64,000 nt of DNA, from NCBI GenBank assembly GCA_005406025.1, contig BGZK01001199.1, positions 62,001 to 126,000 on the forward strand, read 5' to 3'. This DNA comes from Eumeta japonica. Its lineage: Eukaryota; Arthropoda; Insecta; Lepidoptera; Psychidae. The translations under genes were made by a program, and so were the position numbers. Below the pieces are notes generated by a model. It was not told the origin of the DNA. It saw only the letters and a program-made list of their open reading frames with translations, and ran no database searches. Of the stretch, positions 49,055 through 61,324 are shown in pieces (position 1 is the stretch's first letter; each line of letters begins with the position of its first letter).

Positions 49055-50718
49055 GATGAATTCGGCATTGCCGTGACTATTCTAAAGTGGAGTTAATACA
49101 AAAAACTTATTATTGGTCATCGCTATGTTGTCGTGTCTTGAAAATATTTTGTTAATTGTGTAATACTTCATGTATAGGAACATTTTTATTTATGTATAAA
49201 AACAGAAACACGAGGCTTTTAAATATCCTTGTACCGTATAAACCCTACAGTTGTAAGTTGCTGTTTACTTAGTTCCATCACTTATCCGGAGAAGATATTC
49301 TGTCTATATACAATTATAAAGAAGCTATGTATGTGTCTTGGCAACAAGTCACTTTTCCACTTGTGGAATATAACTTGCTATTACACATTTTTTACTTGTA
49401 GCGACCTGAAGTCCTATTGTAATTTAAAAAGTGTAAAGTAGAAGTGCACAGTAGTATCTAACATTGAGCTTCTATCATATGATTTATGGCCCTCTAGTAT
49501 GTTCACCGTATATCGAGAAGGTATTTTAAAAATTAAAAAAGAATTATATATTTATGCTCCTGTTCGACATAATGCTTTTTAAATTAGCACTAGATTATGT
49601 CATTTTTTATTTCTCGGAATAGCATTTCTGTATATTCAATTTTAATAGAAAATAATTTACCAGTATAAAAATTTTATATAAAACATACCAAATGTCGCAC
49701 TCAGCGCAAGTATAGAAGTTTTTCAAATCATTCAAAGCAAAGATTTAAGTTATCAATTGCACCTTTAAGATTCCTGCTAATTTATTGTCCTTGTGACCTA
49801 CCACTTGCTTACCCCCTCGAAAAGGAAGAATATCGTAACGGAATATGGAGTGCTATGGAAATTAGAATATGTATTAAAATCGGGCTAAAATCCGCATATA
49901 TTTCTGCTCTGCGGTTATAACATTAACCGCTGCACGGATTGATAACATTATTATGTCTTCTGATCTAGACTCGATATGATCGTGTTAAATATGAACGGGC
50001 ATGGTTAATTAACTAATAAGGTGTGCGAGTTTTGTTCGGAGATAACGGGTGAATATTTCATCCTTATATGAATCGGGCTCTTTAAACTCCTCATGTTCAC
50101 CTGTTTACATAATTTTATATTTCTTTTTTATCCTTCCGCTAGAATGAATCAAAACTGATTTTATAAAATTATAAGGTATATTTAGCCTTGTGTCATTTAA
50201 AATACAGCCTTATCATGTTTAATATAAATGTTGTGTTCCAAAAAATATTAATCCTGTCAGTAACACCATAAATAATGTAATTCGTGAAATTTGATTCGTC
50301 ATGTGAAATTTAAAAATATGTCTTATTTGATGCCATATTCAAAATATTGACATATTGAATGGGTTATGTTAATTTGGGTAGTACTAAGTTTGAGGTTAAG
50401 GATATTCAAATGTCTTCTCAAGGTATTAGCATTTGTTTTTTTAAGAATAAGTCGGGGATAGTTGTTAACTTAATATGGGATATTCATAATTTATCTTTTA
50501 TTGAAATAATACGGTGATATGATGCATGCAAAAAGTGTTAGGTTATTAATATATTGTTCATTATTAGAATAAGACAGGGGATTAGGAAGTGTTGTCTTTA
50601 GAAAAGGTTAGATTAAATATTACGATAAAGTATAAATGGAAACACCGAGGCTTCGATAATGTCTCATCTCTAAATGTACACATGTAAATAGAATCGTAAT
50701 ACCCGTCTGTGATATAGA

Positions 50719-50724
50719 AATAAA
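50719..50724 (+). terminator. Candidate polyadenylation signal of CCS
   Basis: AATAAA followed by a T-rich run about 20 bases downstream, 1.66 kb after the CCS stop codon. The stretch between (49055-50718) is AT-rich and shows no coding potential, which fits a 3' UTR. An earlier site cannot be excluded. Confidence 0.4.
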
Positions 50725-52043
50725 ATGTATTGACAAATTTTTTTTTTTACTTCTATACATCTTTTCAAAGCATTTCAAAAATGATTCAGAAGAACCGATG
50801 AGTCTATTGAGAATGAATTTCGACTTTCGAAGTGCTTATTGATTTTCAAAATACATAAAATGATATCAATGACCCTTTCCATCCCTTGTAGTGATTGTAT
50901 ATTTCAATCGTATCTATGACTCTATGACATATATATTTTTTATGCGTCAATGTTGTTACAGACCAGTGATGAAGTAGTCGATAATGTAAAATTTTATTTT
51001 ATAATAGTATAGACACATGGATGATTTATGGAAACAAAATTAAATAATTAAAAAATATATATTCATAAGCTATTTAAGTTCTTTTTTGCTACATAATAGC
51101 ATTTTACGTGTATTTATTTGCTGCCGATAAGTGTTCTGTCAGAGCTGGGTGTGTTTAAATATTTTGTCTATATATTGAGTATAGTAAAAGTATATGATCT
51201 ATCAACCATCTGATACCTATAGTACAAGCCTTATTGCTTAGTTTGGGCCCAGATGGCGCTGTTGGTGTGGCCAAAGATAATGGTGATAATTAAAAATAAA
51301 ATGTCCCTTTCGCCTAACCATAAATTTTATGACCTTGTATATCCTCACCTTGCAGGATCAAAGAGAGAATACATTATTGTTGTTCTATGTATTGAGAAAA
51401 ATAAAATAGTTCAATTAAACCAATGAATATCACCTTTTGCGCTGAAAAATTCTGCGATTCAAAAATGAAACAAAAAACCTGAATCTTGCTATAAGAAAAA
51501 AAATAACAAAATTAATCTTTTTAGTATTTATTACATTTATTAATGTGTCATATTTCTCTTTGAAATGAGAAAAGCTTGGTGATCTGACAATAGAAATTTG
51601 AAAAAGGGGTACATTTTGATTCTAATTATATTTGAAGAATTTTGGGAAACTACAAAATATTATAATATATGTTTTACTATAAACCATTTTTTGTTAAGGA
51701 CTATCTGATATGTCACTCTGGTTTCTTTTTACCTTTATTTATACCCAAAATATTTCTTTTTATTTGGTTGTATAATATTACATCGAAAAGGTTGGGAATG
51801 TATTTTATTTGGTTAATGTGTCTAAGTTGTGACAATGAAATAAATGAATGTCTTGCATTGCGTTTTTTATTACTCAATCCTATAGTAGAGGCCTTGTTTA
51901 TTTATAACATTTACTACTAATTTTCTTTATGCCGGACGAGGTCACATTGAACTATATTTGCACTGGTTGCATTTATTGCACTGCGTGTATTGCACTTGTT
52001 ATAAAAGCAATGTAAAATTGCTTACAGTTTCGGTTTGCTCGTC

Positions 52044-52235
52044 CTTCAATGTGAGCGGTAGAGGTTCTGCGGTAAGAGGTTCGACCTCGAACTAGAAGGT
52101 GCCGAATTCGATATTAATCATGGGCGAATCGAAGAATTTATCGACTCTGTCATGTCGAACGACGTACTTCGAGCTCTCGAGAGCACGTCACGACTGCGTG
52201 GAGGGCCCCTCGGTGTGAAATAAAGATTTTGAGGG
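52044..52235 (+). repeat. tRNA-derived SINE
   Basis: GAGCGGTAGAGGTTCTGCGG and AGGTGCCGAATTCGATATT occupy box A and B positions. GGGCGAATCGAAGAATTTAT follows, and the body extends to about 52235. Confidence 0.45.
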
Positions 52236-53167
52236 AGATCCCTTCGTATGAATAGAACTAGAAGTGTCTTGGGACACCCAAACTAAGCTTCCTTTCGCTG
52301 TATTTAAATAACGGGCACAAAAAATTAACAATTTTTGATACTAATTAGAATATAAATATAAAAAATGTAAATGAAGGAATGGTAATGAAATTATATTTAA
52401 TATTTTTTCAAATATATGGAAATAATAGTTTTATTATATAAAAAAAATAAACAGTTTTATTGAACGTTGTAATGAAAATATTTATTTAAAAAAAATTAGA
52501 TTCTAAACATTGAAGTACATAAAAAAAACACTAAATAGCGTTTTTAATTATCTACTTTCTTTAATAAAAACATTTCAACAATATGTAAAATAAGGTCTTT
52601 TTTGAGAACGATAATAGATGTCGCGCATTTGTATAAGCAATTTATAGAAAGTTCAAAATATAATTGCTTTCAAGAACTGAAGAAATCAAAAAGTTTCATA
52701 TAATATTAAAAAAGAAATAGCGAATTTTAAATCATACAAAACAATGTAAGGAAAAAAATCATGGAGGTAGCGTGACAATTTTTTGTTATGTTTCCATTTC
52801 CACGAGACGGCATCTACCGTATGCCGCGTTAAGGAACTTCGTTCTGATAACTTTATTGAGCAGCCAATTTTTAAAACTTAATATGATATCCGCAAAATGC
52901 ACAGATCACCATTTAATGTTTGTTATTAGAAAAATAATTCACGGGTTAGTGCCATCTGTTGGAGGATAGCGGAGTTGCTATAATTGACAAATTTTCTAAA
53001 ACCAGGGTACTGGGCGTTAAATGTAGAGGCAGCACTGTCGCCGAAATAAGCGCCCTCTAGTGTTTTTAACCGATATATTAATTATGTGTAACAACATTAC
53101 AATAAAGTTGTAAATTACGGCGCTGCTTTCGTATTATTGTTAGATTAGAATTATTAAAATAGACACA

Positions 53168-53250
53168 TGATCACGGTTCGGTGGTTAAGAGCACGCCTTC
53201 AAAGCAGAAGTTAGTGCGTTTGAGTCTGACCACTGACGAATTGATTGATG
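53168..53250 (+). repeat. tRNA-derived SINE head
   Basis: GGTTCGGTGGTTAAGAGCAC then GTGCGTTTGAGTCTGACC give A- and B-box-like motifs, followed by a short A/T-rich body. Confidence 0.5.
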
Positions 53251-53742
53251 AATCTTCCACGTTTCAAATCAAGCTTATATTCTTCTTAAATTTTATATAT
53301 ATATACATGTAATGGTGCGCATTTGTTTTAAATGTTTTTCTCCACAAGATAGGTACCTAATTTAAGTTGACTGATAATCAATTTATGTTTACTTTAATTC
53401 AATTAACGAATCGATTATTATTTAATGTTATTAAATCTTTTCTGCATATTGCAAGCGTGCAGTGTTTTAGTTTTTTGTTTCGTGAATTAATAAAACGAGC
53501 GATCTATTTTGTATCCGTTATCACGAATATATCTATAATGACAATTCCTGTGAAAAAATGGCGAAATTACGTCGGCAAGTGTTGTCTCAATTTATCGGCG
53601 ATCCGACATGTGTATATAAAAGGCGATGTCTGTATGTACGCTCCCTTTGGACTCCAAAACAGTGGCGCCTATTTTAATGAAATCATCAGGAAATAATTAG
53701 ATTAGCCCAACAAATGATCCTGTGAAGTTTGATAGCGATTGG

Positions 53743-53897
53743 CACTGGCGGATTTATAATTTTTATGAGTGTAGGCCACTTTATTTCCGCCGCCCCATGT
53801 ACCTTTCTAAAATAATAATTTTCTGACATCTGCCGCCCCTAGGACGCTGCCGCCCTTAGGCCGTGGCCTACACGGCCTATTGACAAATCCAGGACTG
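53743..53897. mobile_element. 155-bp hAT MITE with 8-bp target duplication
   Basis: The ends CACTGGCGGATTT and, on the minus strand, CAGTCCTGGATTT pair, and the inverted similarity continues for about 50 bases (GTGTAGGCCAC, CCGCCGCCCC). The flanks GCGATTGG (53735-53742 and 53898-53905) are identical, which is the 8-bp duplication expected of hAT transposition. Confidence 0.88.
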
Positions 53898-54333
53898 GCG
53901 ATTGGAACGACAGAATAACACCAGTGAGTTGCATACGTCTATGGTAGGAATATAGAGATACGTAATAAGATATCTTATAAAGAAAGAAGTGGGCTGACGG
54001 AGGGGCAGCGGGCCACCGGAACTCTCACTGGACGAAGCGAAACAACACATACAGTTTTATCACGCCGGGCTCTACCGAGATAATTAGCAATTTTGTGTCA
54101 TATTTTTCCCAAAAATTAATGTACTTTTTTGGGTGTAGCAAAGGGCTGTATTAACAGCTTAAAACTTTATCACGTGACCGCCCGTTTCATCAGCGGTCGT
54201 CCAGTCGTAGATAATTGCTGCTATTCATGCGAAGCCGGGGCAGGTCGCTAGTCCACAACAAATACTGCAGATACATGTGATACCTAACAAGGACAAATAA
54301 AAACGTTTGAAAGCTTTTAGTACTTCATTTTTT

Positions 54334-54339
54334 TTTATT
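54334..54339 (-). terminator. Candidate polyadenylation signal of the minus-strand gene
   Basis: The plus strand reads TTTATT, that is AATAAA on the minus strand, about 70 bases after the proposed stop at 54407. The short spacing supports the terminal-exon assignment. Confidence 0.5.
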
Positions 54340-54406
54340 TCAACTTTTCGTCGAACAAGAACAAAATTAAAAATGTTATAACGAATTATGTGACGATATT
54401 CCAGTT

Positions 54407-54475
54407 TTAGGGTTGCATTTGCTGCGGCGTGTCCGGCCGGCGCCCGTCGCGGCTCGGCGTGACCGAACGGCATTT
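54407..54475 (-). CDS. Terminal exon of the minus-strand gene
   Basis: On the minus strand a pyrimidine run ending CCCTCAG precedes KCRSVTPSRDGRRPDTPQQM, then QP and a stop. This island is GC-rich against very AT-rich surroundings. Phase 0 agrees with the end of exon 57488-57338. Its length is 23 codons including the stop. Confidence 0.6.
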   Translation of the reverse strand, partial: KCRSVTPSRDGRRPDTPQQMQP

Positions 54476-57400
54476 CTGAGGGAAAAATTAATGAGTACAT
54501 GCCGATATTAGCAATTTTATATAGTAAAAAAGGCAGGAGACGAGATCGTGAGATATTAAATAATTTAATATGTGTTAATAAGATTCAATTTCACCGACCA
54601 ATGTTAAAAATTATCAGGACGTTGGAACTAAACTAACAACCATTTTGTATGATTGAAAGATTTTAAATTGAATTAACAGGTAATTGATTGTTAAGACTGA
54701 TCGGTTGAATCGGATCTTAATTAATTGATCATTTAAAAAACGAATCATTAATAGTAGGCATTTCATTTGTTATTGTATATCAATAATAATTTTCAAAGTG
54801 AATAAAACTTAATTTGGTATGCCTATATTTTAGCCATAATGTAATATTATTTAACGAATTAAATTAATTTCAATCAATTGTTTACCTCATAGAAGTATAA
54901 TTTCCTACAGTACAAGGCACGAAACTCTACCGCTATGAAGTTCGTCACGAAAGCGTCGCAATGCCGTAAAATTGGCACACGGTAGAGAAGGAGGAGGGGT
55001 TGGGGAGCGCTGAACCTGCGCATTACGTCATTCGCAGGAAATTCAGAGCGGTCAACTTTCGTGCGTTGTACTATACGTGTGTGCATAAGTACCTACCCTA
55101 ACCTTTATTTGTTTCTTTTCGCTTTGATTTGTCTTTAATTTCTTCTACGGCCGCATTCCCTATGGCCTGAAAGATTACTGCGGGCGCACTGTCAATGTTA
55201 GCGTGTAAAATGATTCGTTCAAAGGAAAAATCAGGATGGATCAATGCGTCTACTCAATCATGGCCGTGTTCGTTTGTGATTGATACATAGCGTTGGCAAC
55301 ACTCTGTAACTCTAAAATTTACTACGTCACAACTGTCAGTTACATCAATGAAATTTAGCCGCGACAAACTTAACGACATAACAATTGTGATTTTGTTTAA
55401 AAATTCGATTTCCATTCCGATATCGCTGTCGATTCGAAGCCTGCTTACATTGACGGATCCCAAGATTCAATCCGACTTAAGGTTCCAATGCCGTTTTCAG
55501 TAACTTTTTGGTTCCAATTTTGATCGCACTCTCGGTCGACCAGGAGCACATTCTCTCTGTATACCGTGAAGTTAATCACATCCAAACATCTGACGGTTTA
55601 TCGCTTCGTGTTTGTCTTTAAGTCAGACACATTAGAAATTTGACACTTGTTCAACGGTATTCGCTTGTGAACAACTCAAACCAACGGACAACGCTCCGTT
55701 TTTACATATTTATAATCGCAGGAATTAATAATACATTCAATACAAAGTTTTAGCACATGCCCGATTCAGAATAAAATATACACATTTCATGTAGAAAGTT
55801 AAATATCTACATTAAAATGAATTTGATTTCAAAAATTATAGCTGTCGTCTCATACAATTTGACAATCCCGGTTTTAGTGTTTATGGAATTCGTTTATCAA
55901 AAGTGTCGAAAACGGATCTTTTGTAACTTAAGAAGAGAAGCAAGAATTTTCTGAATATTAACAATACCTACACGGTTTCATACGAAATTTTAAATATCTC
56001 TTCTATTACCCAACCACAAAGATTGAATTTCAACAAATATTCCTTTAGCAGGTACAAATATAAACATTACTCCTGATTGCCTGGCTTCATCTTTGTAGAT
56101 TTTGTGATTACGGAGATTTCCTGATTAAGCGAACGATATTTCTTTTAAGCTACTGCATATCTTTTATTGCGGGCTTTGAGCGCGGCGACCGAATCAAGAA
56201 ACACCGTAACGAAAATAAAACCTAACACCCCCCCCACTCCGCCTACCATGTAGCTCGGCCGAGCGTCCGCTTAACGTGTATGATATGATACGACTGTACG
56301 AAGCTCGCACGGATCGAGACGAGTTACTTCGAAATCGGACGAATACGTAAGCAGCTATTTGTGAGAAAGTATATAGGTGTATAGGTATCTGTCATATCTT
56401 TATAATGCCACACTCACCGCATGTGCCCCGTAAGTATACATGTAGGTATATATGTATACATAGGTGTACCTATGTACAACAGTGAATAGCAGTTACTGGT
56501 GAATAGCTATACGCGTAAAATTTGTGTATAAAGTTTTTTAAATGTGAATAAACAAAGTGCATTTATTAATGAAGAAAGTGATGAAAAACTTTATTTAATA
56601 ACAAAGAAAAAAAAAATACTGCATAAATAAATAAATAATTACAATTGCATAAGTTGATAAAAAATGCTATGCAATAGCTTTACCGCGGCAGTCTCCGAGT
56701 GCCAAACGTTTAGTTTTTATTTATATTTATCGACTGACCGATGGTCAATCCTTTTTTAGCTAACACTCCAGTCTTAGTTTAATCGCTTTTAAATAATAAA
56801 TAAGATGCAATCTAATAAAAAATCATCTCGACTGGATCACTATAGTCTAATCATTAGGCAACTAGCTTTGGCCCGCGGTTCTGCTCGCGTGGACGACAAA
56901 TGTTTTGTTTTCATCTTCTATATCGGCAGATGACACTGTCAGCCGTGATCCCGGTCCCGGTTTTGATTCGAACTCTGGTTTAGAAATAGTGTTATATCCT
57001 GTTGAAAACATACGCAATATAACAAAAAAGTAGCAGCGAAACGGGATAAAAACCATCCCGAATGATATTCCCGGGTACAAACTATTACCATACGAAATTT
57101 TATTAAAATCTGTCCAGTAATTTTTTGTGAGGTTCGCGAGCAAACGTACAGACAGACAGACAAAAAATGTAAAAAAAATCTATCAACGATTCTAACACCT
57201 CCCAGACTTTTCGAGCATTTTTAACGTATAACTTTTCCATTCTATCCACCGTTTCAGTATATGTGTACATGTCCCAATCTTGATTGGTCTACGATCTGCC
57301 GCGGTGACGGCTGCATTCAACTCCGTCGAAGCCCCACCTCTCTGTAGTCGCTCTCGGCGATGGCCGGCGTCAGCAGCTCCACCCTCCTCGGGGGCGCGTC

Positions 57401-58670
57401 CTCCAGCTCGTGGACGACCTTGTACACCTCCGAGTGCTTCAAGTGGTCCAGCGACACAGGCGGCTTCTCGTACTTCATGAAGTTTATCCTGCAACGGTGC
57501 GATTGTCTATGATTTACAGTCGAGCGTATGGTTACCTGCGATCATAGTAGTTTGTCCTTTGTCCGGTCGTCGGTAGAAAATCACTGAACGGATCTGCATG
57601 GGACTTCGTTCGTTCGACGTGTGATCGTTTGTGGATAGATTTAGGCTATATTTTTTTTACTATATCTTTCATGAGGCACGACATCAAGCGAAGCGGACAC
57701 GGGTGACGGCCGACATATGTTATATTTGTTATTCAAAGGTGGTATTATTGAAAATGACAGAAAAACGTACAAACCTTTCGTCGTACGCCAGCAGTGCGCT
57801 TTCGTACGGGACCCTAAAAATGAATCAGAATGGATTATGAGTGATATGGCAACAAATAAGAAAAAGAAAAATGTTTGACTGTAAAAGAAATGATGTGAAT
57901 GCCGTGTTAATGTAGAATCGAAGATGTCTATGCTTTTTATCCGTAACGTACCATCTGTGAATTGTTTATGATCAAAATTAGCGTGAACTCGTGTATATAT
58001 ATGTGTTTATTATTGACAAACTCAATTTTATAGCTATCCGTATGATGCTATCGGATACATGTTTATAGCGACACAGTTGCATATTCGTCATTTGCGTGTC
58101 TGTTGCCTGTTAGTACTACATTTTTTTATATTTGTACCAAATTACATATTTGTGTTAAAAATTGATCGTGTTTTTGTTCCATGAAAGATTCAGTTTCTGC
58201 AGTCGGTATTTGAAAAATATACTAATATTGTAAAATTGGATCCATTATCTGTATGTGTTAAATGCTTAACATAAATTTTAAACGGATCTCATTGTAAGTC
58301 GTCGTAGGAAATTGCGTATTTTCTTTCTAGAACAAAATTTTATAACGATACGGTTTTTTTTTTTATTAAGCGCCATCTGTTATAAAATAGCATACGAGGC
58401 TCAATGGAAGCGCCAAATGGAAGTCTTATAATTCTTTACTATAATCCACCGATGTATAAAATAAATAATAATTATTTAAGTACTAAAAATAATGTGGTGG
58501 ACAAGTAAGTGACTTCAACAAATTTTGTCAATTTTCGGAGTATAAATTCGTGGGATTTTTTAATAACTAAATGCTTGTGGAATTGTAGCACATCTAGCAA
58601 ACATGGTCTGTCCCTATCGATGCACTAGCGCCAGTTGTGGCAAGTAGGCGAACTAAGATAGATATAATAT

Positions 58671-58702
<32 letters not shown>

Positions 58703-60883
58703 TACAGTTCGTGTTGATAAAGTTTGCCCTAGATATATTTTGCTAGAAAATACGGTGATTCAAATACGAATAGAAAAGTACGAAAGTCACCCTATGGCTT
58801 TGCCCTTTATGATCTCGGCCTGGGCGGTCAGGGTCTCCGCGATGAACTGGTCGTCGTAGGCGTCCTTGGGCGTGCGCCACCGCCGGCCCCCGGGCAGCAC
58901 CAGCGGCCTCTCCGCCGGCGTCAGCGGCCCGAAGACCGGCTTGGGCCTGGCCGCCCTGGGCGCGGGCCGCGCTCTCGACCGCCCCGACTCCTGTTCTGGC
59001 CTCGACAGCCCCGATCGCTCCTAATCAGGGAAGAAAGGCGAATTTAGTGGTCATTTTTTAAAGAGATATATAATAGATTATAAATTTAACAAGAATAAAG
59101 TTAATGATTAATATTGAATTAGTGTGGTTATTTAACATTTTTCCTTTCATACGAAATGATAAATGTCAAACGGAAACACTAGTTCAGTATTGTCAATTTC
59201 CAAGCTGTGGCAATTGTCAAGCGGCGTTCGTGTGACGTGCAACAGGTACGCCCCGGCCACGGCACCAATTGTCACGCGTTAGATTCAGAAGATCATTATA
59301 ACGAGTGACGCCTCATTTCAATGAAATCGCGACTAACGGTCGTCCCGCTACTGCCTCTAACGGTCTTTTTATTTCAGATTGGAAGGCTTTGAAACTCCAC
59401 TTTTTCTGTTTTATATATTATAAGTATATTGTCTAATTATTCTATAATTATTTAAATATTATAAGTTATTTTATACCTATATAAAATTCACGATCTCTAA
59501 ATAATAAATATTTTAAATTTCCATAGGTGAGTGGAGAATACATATTTTATCTATCACTCGACAAGTTCCTTTATTTTGTATACCGAATATTAGGGAAATT
59601 TCACACTTGAAAATTGTCTCATGTGACAATTTCCACATGACCCGAGAATCGCCTTCCAAGGAACGAGGCACCGGTAATCACGTCATGCGCCCGACTAGCT
59701 GAAGAGAAAGTCCACTAAAGAAAATCTGAAACTCAACATAAATCGTTGTGGGCGTTGAAATAGACAGACTCCAAAAAAGACTCAATTGTAATGCATATAA
59801 TGCATATTCATTGTAATGCACACAATCGGATGAGCCATTGTTGCGCTTCGTCGTACGTCACGTGGGTTTGGTGAATGTTTGTGTTTATTTTAAAATAGTG
59901 GCGTTAATTAACTGTCGCTTTTTTTTGCGTCAAACGAATTTCTAAAATATTGTCTGTAATGGAAGATGTACGATGGCAGGTGGTGGGATGCTATGAAGGA
60001 CGAAATGACCTCATTTGCGAAATTGTAAAATTCTCACAGCCGAGTAGGCCTCAACACTTACAGAGTGACAGGCGAAAAACCTATAAAATGTACTATGGAG
60101 AAATAATAAAATTTCGTACAAATTTCATTAAAAATATGAAGTGATTGCGTAAAAAAGTTAATAAATATAAGTTTATGAACCGTGTATAATTACGGACATT
60201 TAAAATCATATATATATATATATATATATATCATCAGTCATTAACACCCTTTCTATGTAGGCCCGTTTAAGACTTTGTTAACCGTTAAACTGCGAACAAA
60301 ATAGGTTGGTAGTATGAAACAAAATATCGTCTTCTAAGTCCGCTAATTGTGACGGACAATTAAGAACCCACTGTCCATACGTTTGAAAGAGTATCCGAAT
60401 CTCTGAAGGTTTTAGCGAAAGGAGCATCCGCTGTGGGTTATTCCAGTGAGCGACAGTTCCGGTGGCCCTATCTTACCTCCATCAGCCTATTCTCCCCTTC
60501 ATCATATGTCGAACTCCTAACCAAGAGGTCGGCAACGACTTCTGATTCGTCCGGAGTTGTAAGTGTCGACGGGCGGCGGTGACCACCTACTCTGTGGCAG
60601 TTCGCGTGCTCGTTTATCTATCGAAAGTGTTATACTTAAAAAAAAATTAACAAAAATCTTCCAACCTTCTGTTCTTCATTTGTCTGCTCCTCCACCAACA
60701 TGGCCGTTTCCACGTGGCTTCTGATTTCTTCTTTAGCTTCCAGTTTAGAAGAATATTCGACTTCGTGAGTGAAGCCCGACGTCTCTTCCCCAATACCGTT
60801 CTCTGTGATTTCGCCACCGCTTTCCTCGTGCTTGTGTTCATCATCGCGATGTTCCTGATGATGTGCATAATTCGATTCCACCA
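54407..60883 (-). CDS. Partial minus-strand gene, possibly Zasp/ALP-Enigma related (3' exons only)
   Basis: Four exons read right to left: 60883-60666, 59020-58791, 57488-57338, 54475-54407 (stop TAA 54409-54407). Splice sites are GT-AG and phases join (the first exon opens with two bases of a split codon, so upstream exons lie beyond the window). The encoded part is about 222 residues. It starts with a His/Glu-rich acidic stretch (HHQEHRDDEHKHEESGGE), continues with a basic Pro/Arg segment, and then has LPGGRRWRTPKDAYDDQF, IAETLTAQAEIIKGKAIG, INFMKYEKPPVSLDHL and KHSEVYKVVHELED. The SEVYK-like motif and the IAETL...QAE block resemble the region after the PDZ domain in Zasp/PDZ-LIM muscle Z-disc proteins. 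That match is from memory and tentative. No PDZ or LIM domain is visible here. The gene is real with good confidence; the family name is not. Confidence 0.72.
54908..55073 (+). mobile_element. 166-bp TA-flanked MITE, copy 2
   Basis: The same length as copy 1. The left end is CAGTACAAGGCACGAAACTC and the right end GTGCGTTGTACTA, with TA at 54906-54907 and 55074-55075. Internal blocks GTCACGAAAGCGTCGCAATG and CCTGCGCATTACGTC align with copy 1. Confidence 0.8.
56866..57170 (-). mobile_element. RTE-type LINE 3' fragment
   Basis: On the minus strand the sequence runs from a GACAGACAGACGT motif through TTACTGGACAGATTTTAATA and AAATTTCGTATGG to GTCCACGCGAGCAGAACCGC and GGGCCAAAGCTAGT. The same terminal form occurs at 9570-9615. 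Its open frame (near 57143-56862) is broken and non-functional. It lies in the minus-strand gene, in the intron after exon 57488-57338. Confidence 0.55.
57338..57488 (-). CDS. Conserved-looking exon of the minus-strand gene (KYEKPPVSLDHLKHSEVYK)
   Basis: The acceptor TTGCAG precedes 57488, and the first base completes a Gly codon begun in exon 59020-58791. Fifty full codons follow, ending ...ESDYRE at the donor GTGGGG. If the donor is not used, the frame reads only six more residues to a stop at 57319-57317, giving a shorter C-terminus. Intron removal to exon 54475 is preferred because that exon is in phase, has a strong pyrimidine-rich acceptor, and is followed by a polyadenylation signal. 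Confidence 0.75.
58675..58701. repeat. (AT)n / TACA simple sequence
   Basis: TACATACATACATATATATA-type run near exon 59020-58791 of the minus-strand gene. Confidence 0.8.
59950..60144 (+). pseudogene. Possible relict of a transposase-like frame
   Basis: The frame MEDVRWQVVGCYEGRNDLIC begins like the RW-x-VVG-x-Y-x-G helix-turn-helix start of some Tc1/mariner transposases, then loses resemblance and ends IKFRTNFIKNMK. No catalytic region is present. The resemblance is limited to about 15 residues, so this is weak. Confidence 0.22.
60209..60231. repeat. (AT)n microsatellite
   Basis: A short pure AT run in the intron between exons 60883-60666 and 59020-58791. Confidence 0.9.
60440..60625. repeat. 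Dispersed repeat fragments, including a SINE tail
   Basis: CCAGTGAGCGACAGTTCCGG (inverted CTCACT-family piece) is followed by GGGCGGCGGTGACCACCTAC, the tail also seen at 34223. They end about 40 bases before exon 60666. Confidence 0.45.
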
Positions 60884-61324
60884 CTGTGAAGGCGAAAATG
60901 TATGAGAAAGTTTGATGGCGATAATAAATTTGTCAAATGTCCGAGTGTGGGGATCAATCTTAATGTCGATTGCATTGACAGTATTATACATGTATTATAT
61001 ATTTTTTTTGGAACGAAGTTCCTTACGGCGGGCTTGGAGGAGATAGGGATTTTGCTGCGCGACCGAACTGAAAAAAATGTTATAGTAAAACCGTAAGAAA
61101 AAGTCCGTGGAATAAAACTGTTAAATGAGACGTGCGCAGGCGCGACAGACGTATATTTTTAGATATGTCGTTATTTTACTGCGCGTTTATTGGCGCAAGG
61201 TGACGCGAGCTCGGCGAACGGCGAGCGCTGATTGGTGGATCACACTGGGCACGGCTGGCATGAGGCCGCGCGACTTGTTTTCATATAATTTCAAATCGTC
61301 AAAACAATAATAAATATAATAACA

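Larger units (their letters stand above)
50745..54330. other. Intergenic spacer between convergent genes
   Basis: No exon was recognised. Contents: a SINE fragment at 51190-51260, SINE heads at 52044-52140 and 53168-53250, a hAT MITE at 53743-53897, and a CTCACT-family fragment at 53975-54060. The small open frames at 51669-51920 and 53367-53696 are AT-rich and have no recognisable motif. Confidence 0.5.

Noticed and set aside
48696..49076. A 126-codon frame overlapping the last CCS exon
   Set aside because: It is another frame across the same GC-rich exon; the CCS frame has the conserved CxC end and correct phase.
57192..57494. A 100-codon minus-strand frame starting MQDKLHEVREAACV
   Set aside because: It is a shifted frame over the real exon 57338-57488; its Gly/Ala/Arg-rich translation is typical of an off-frame GC-rich exon.
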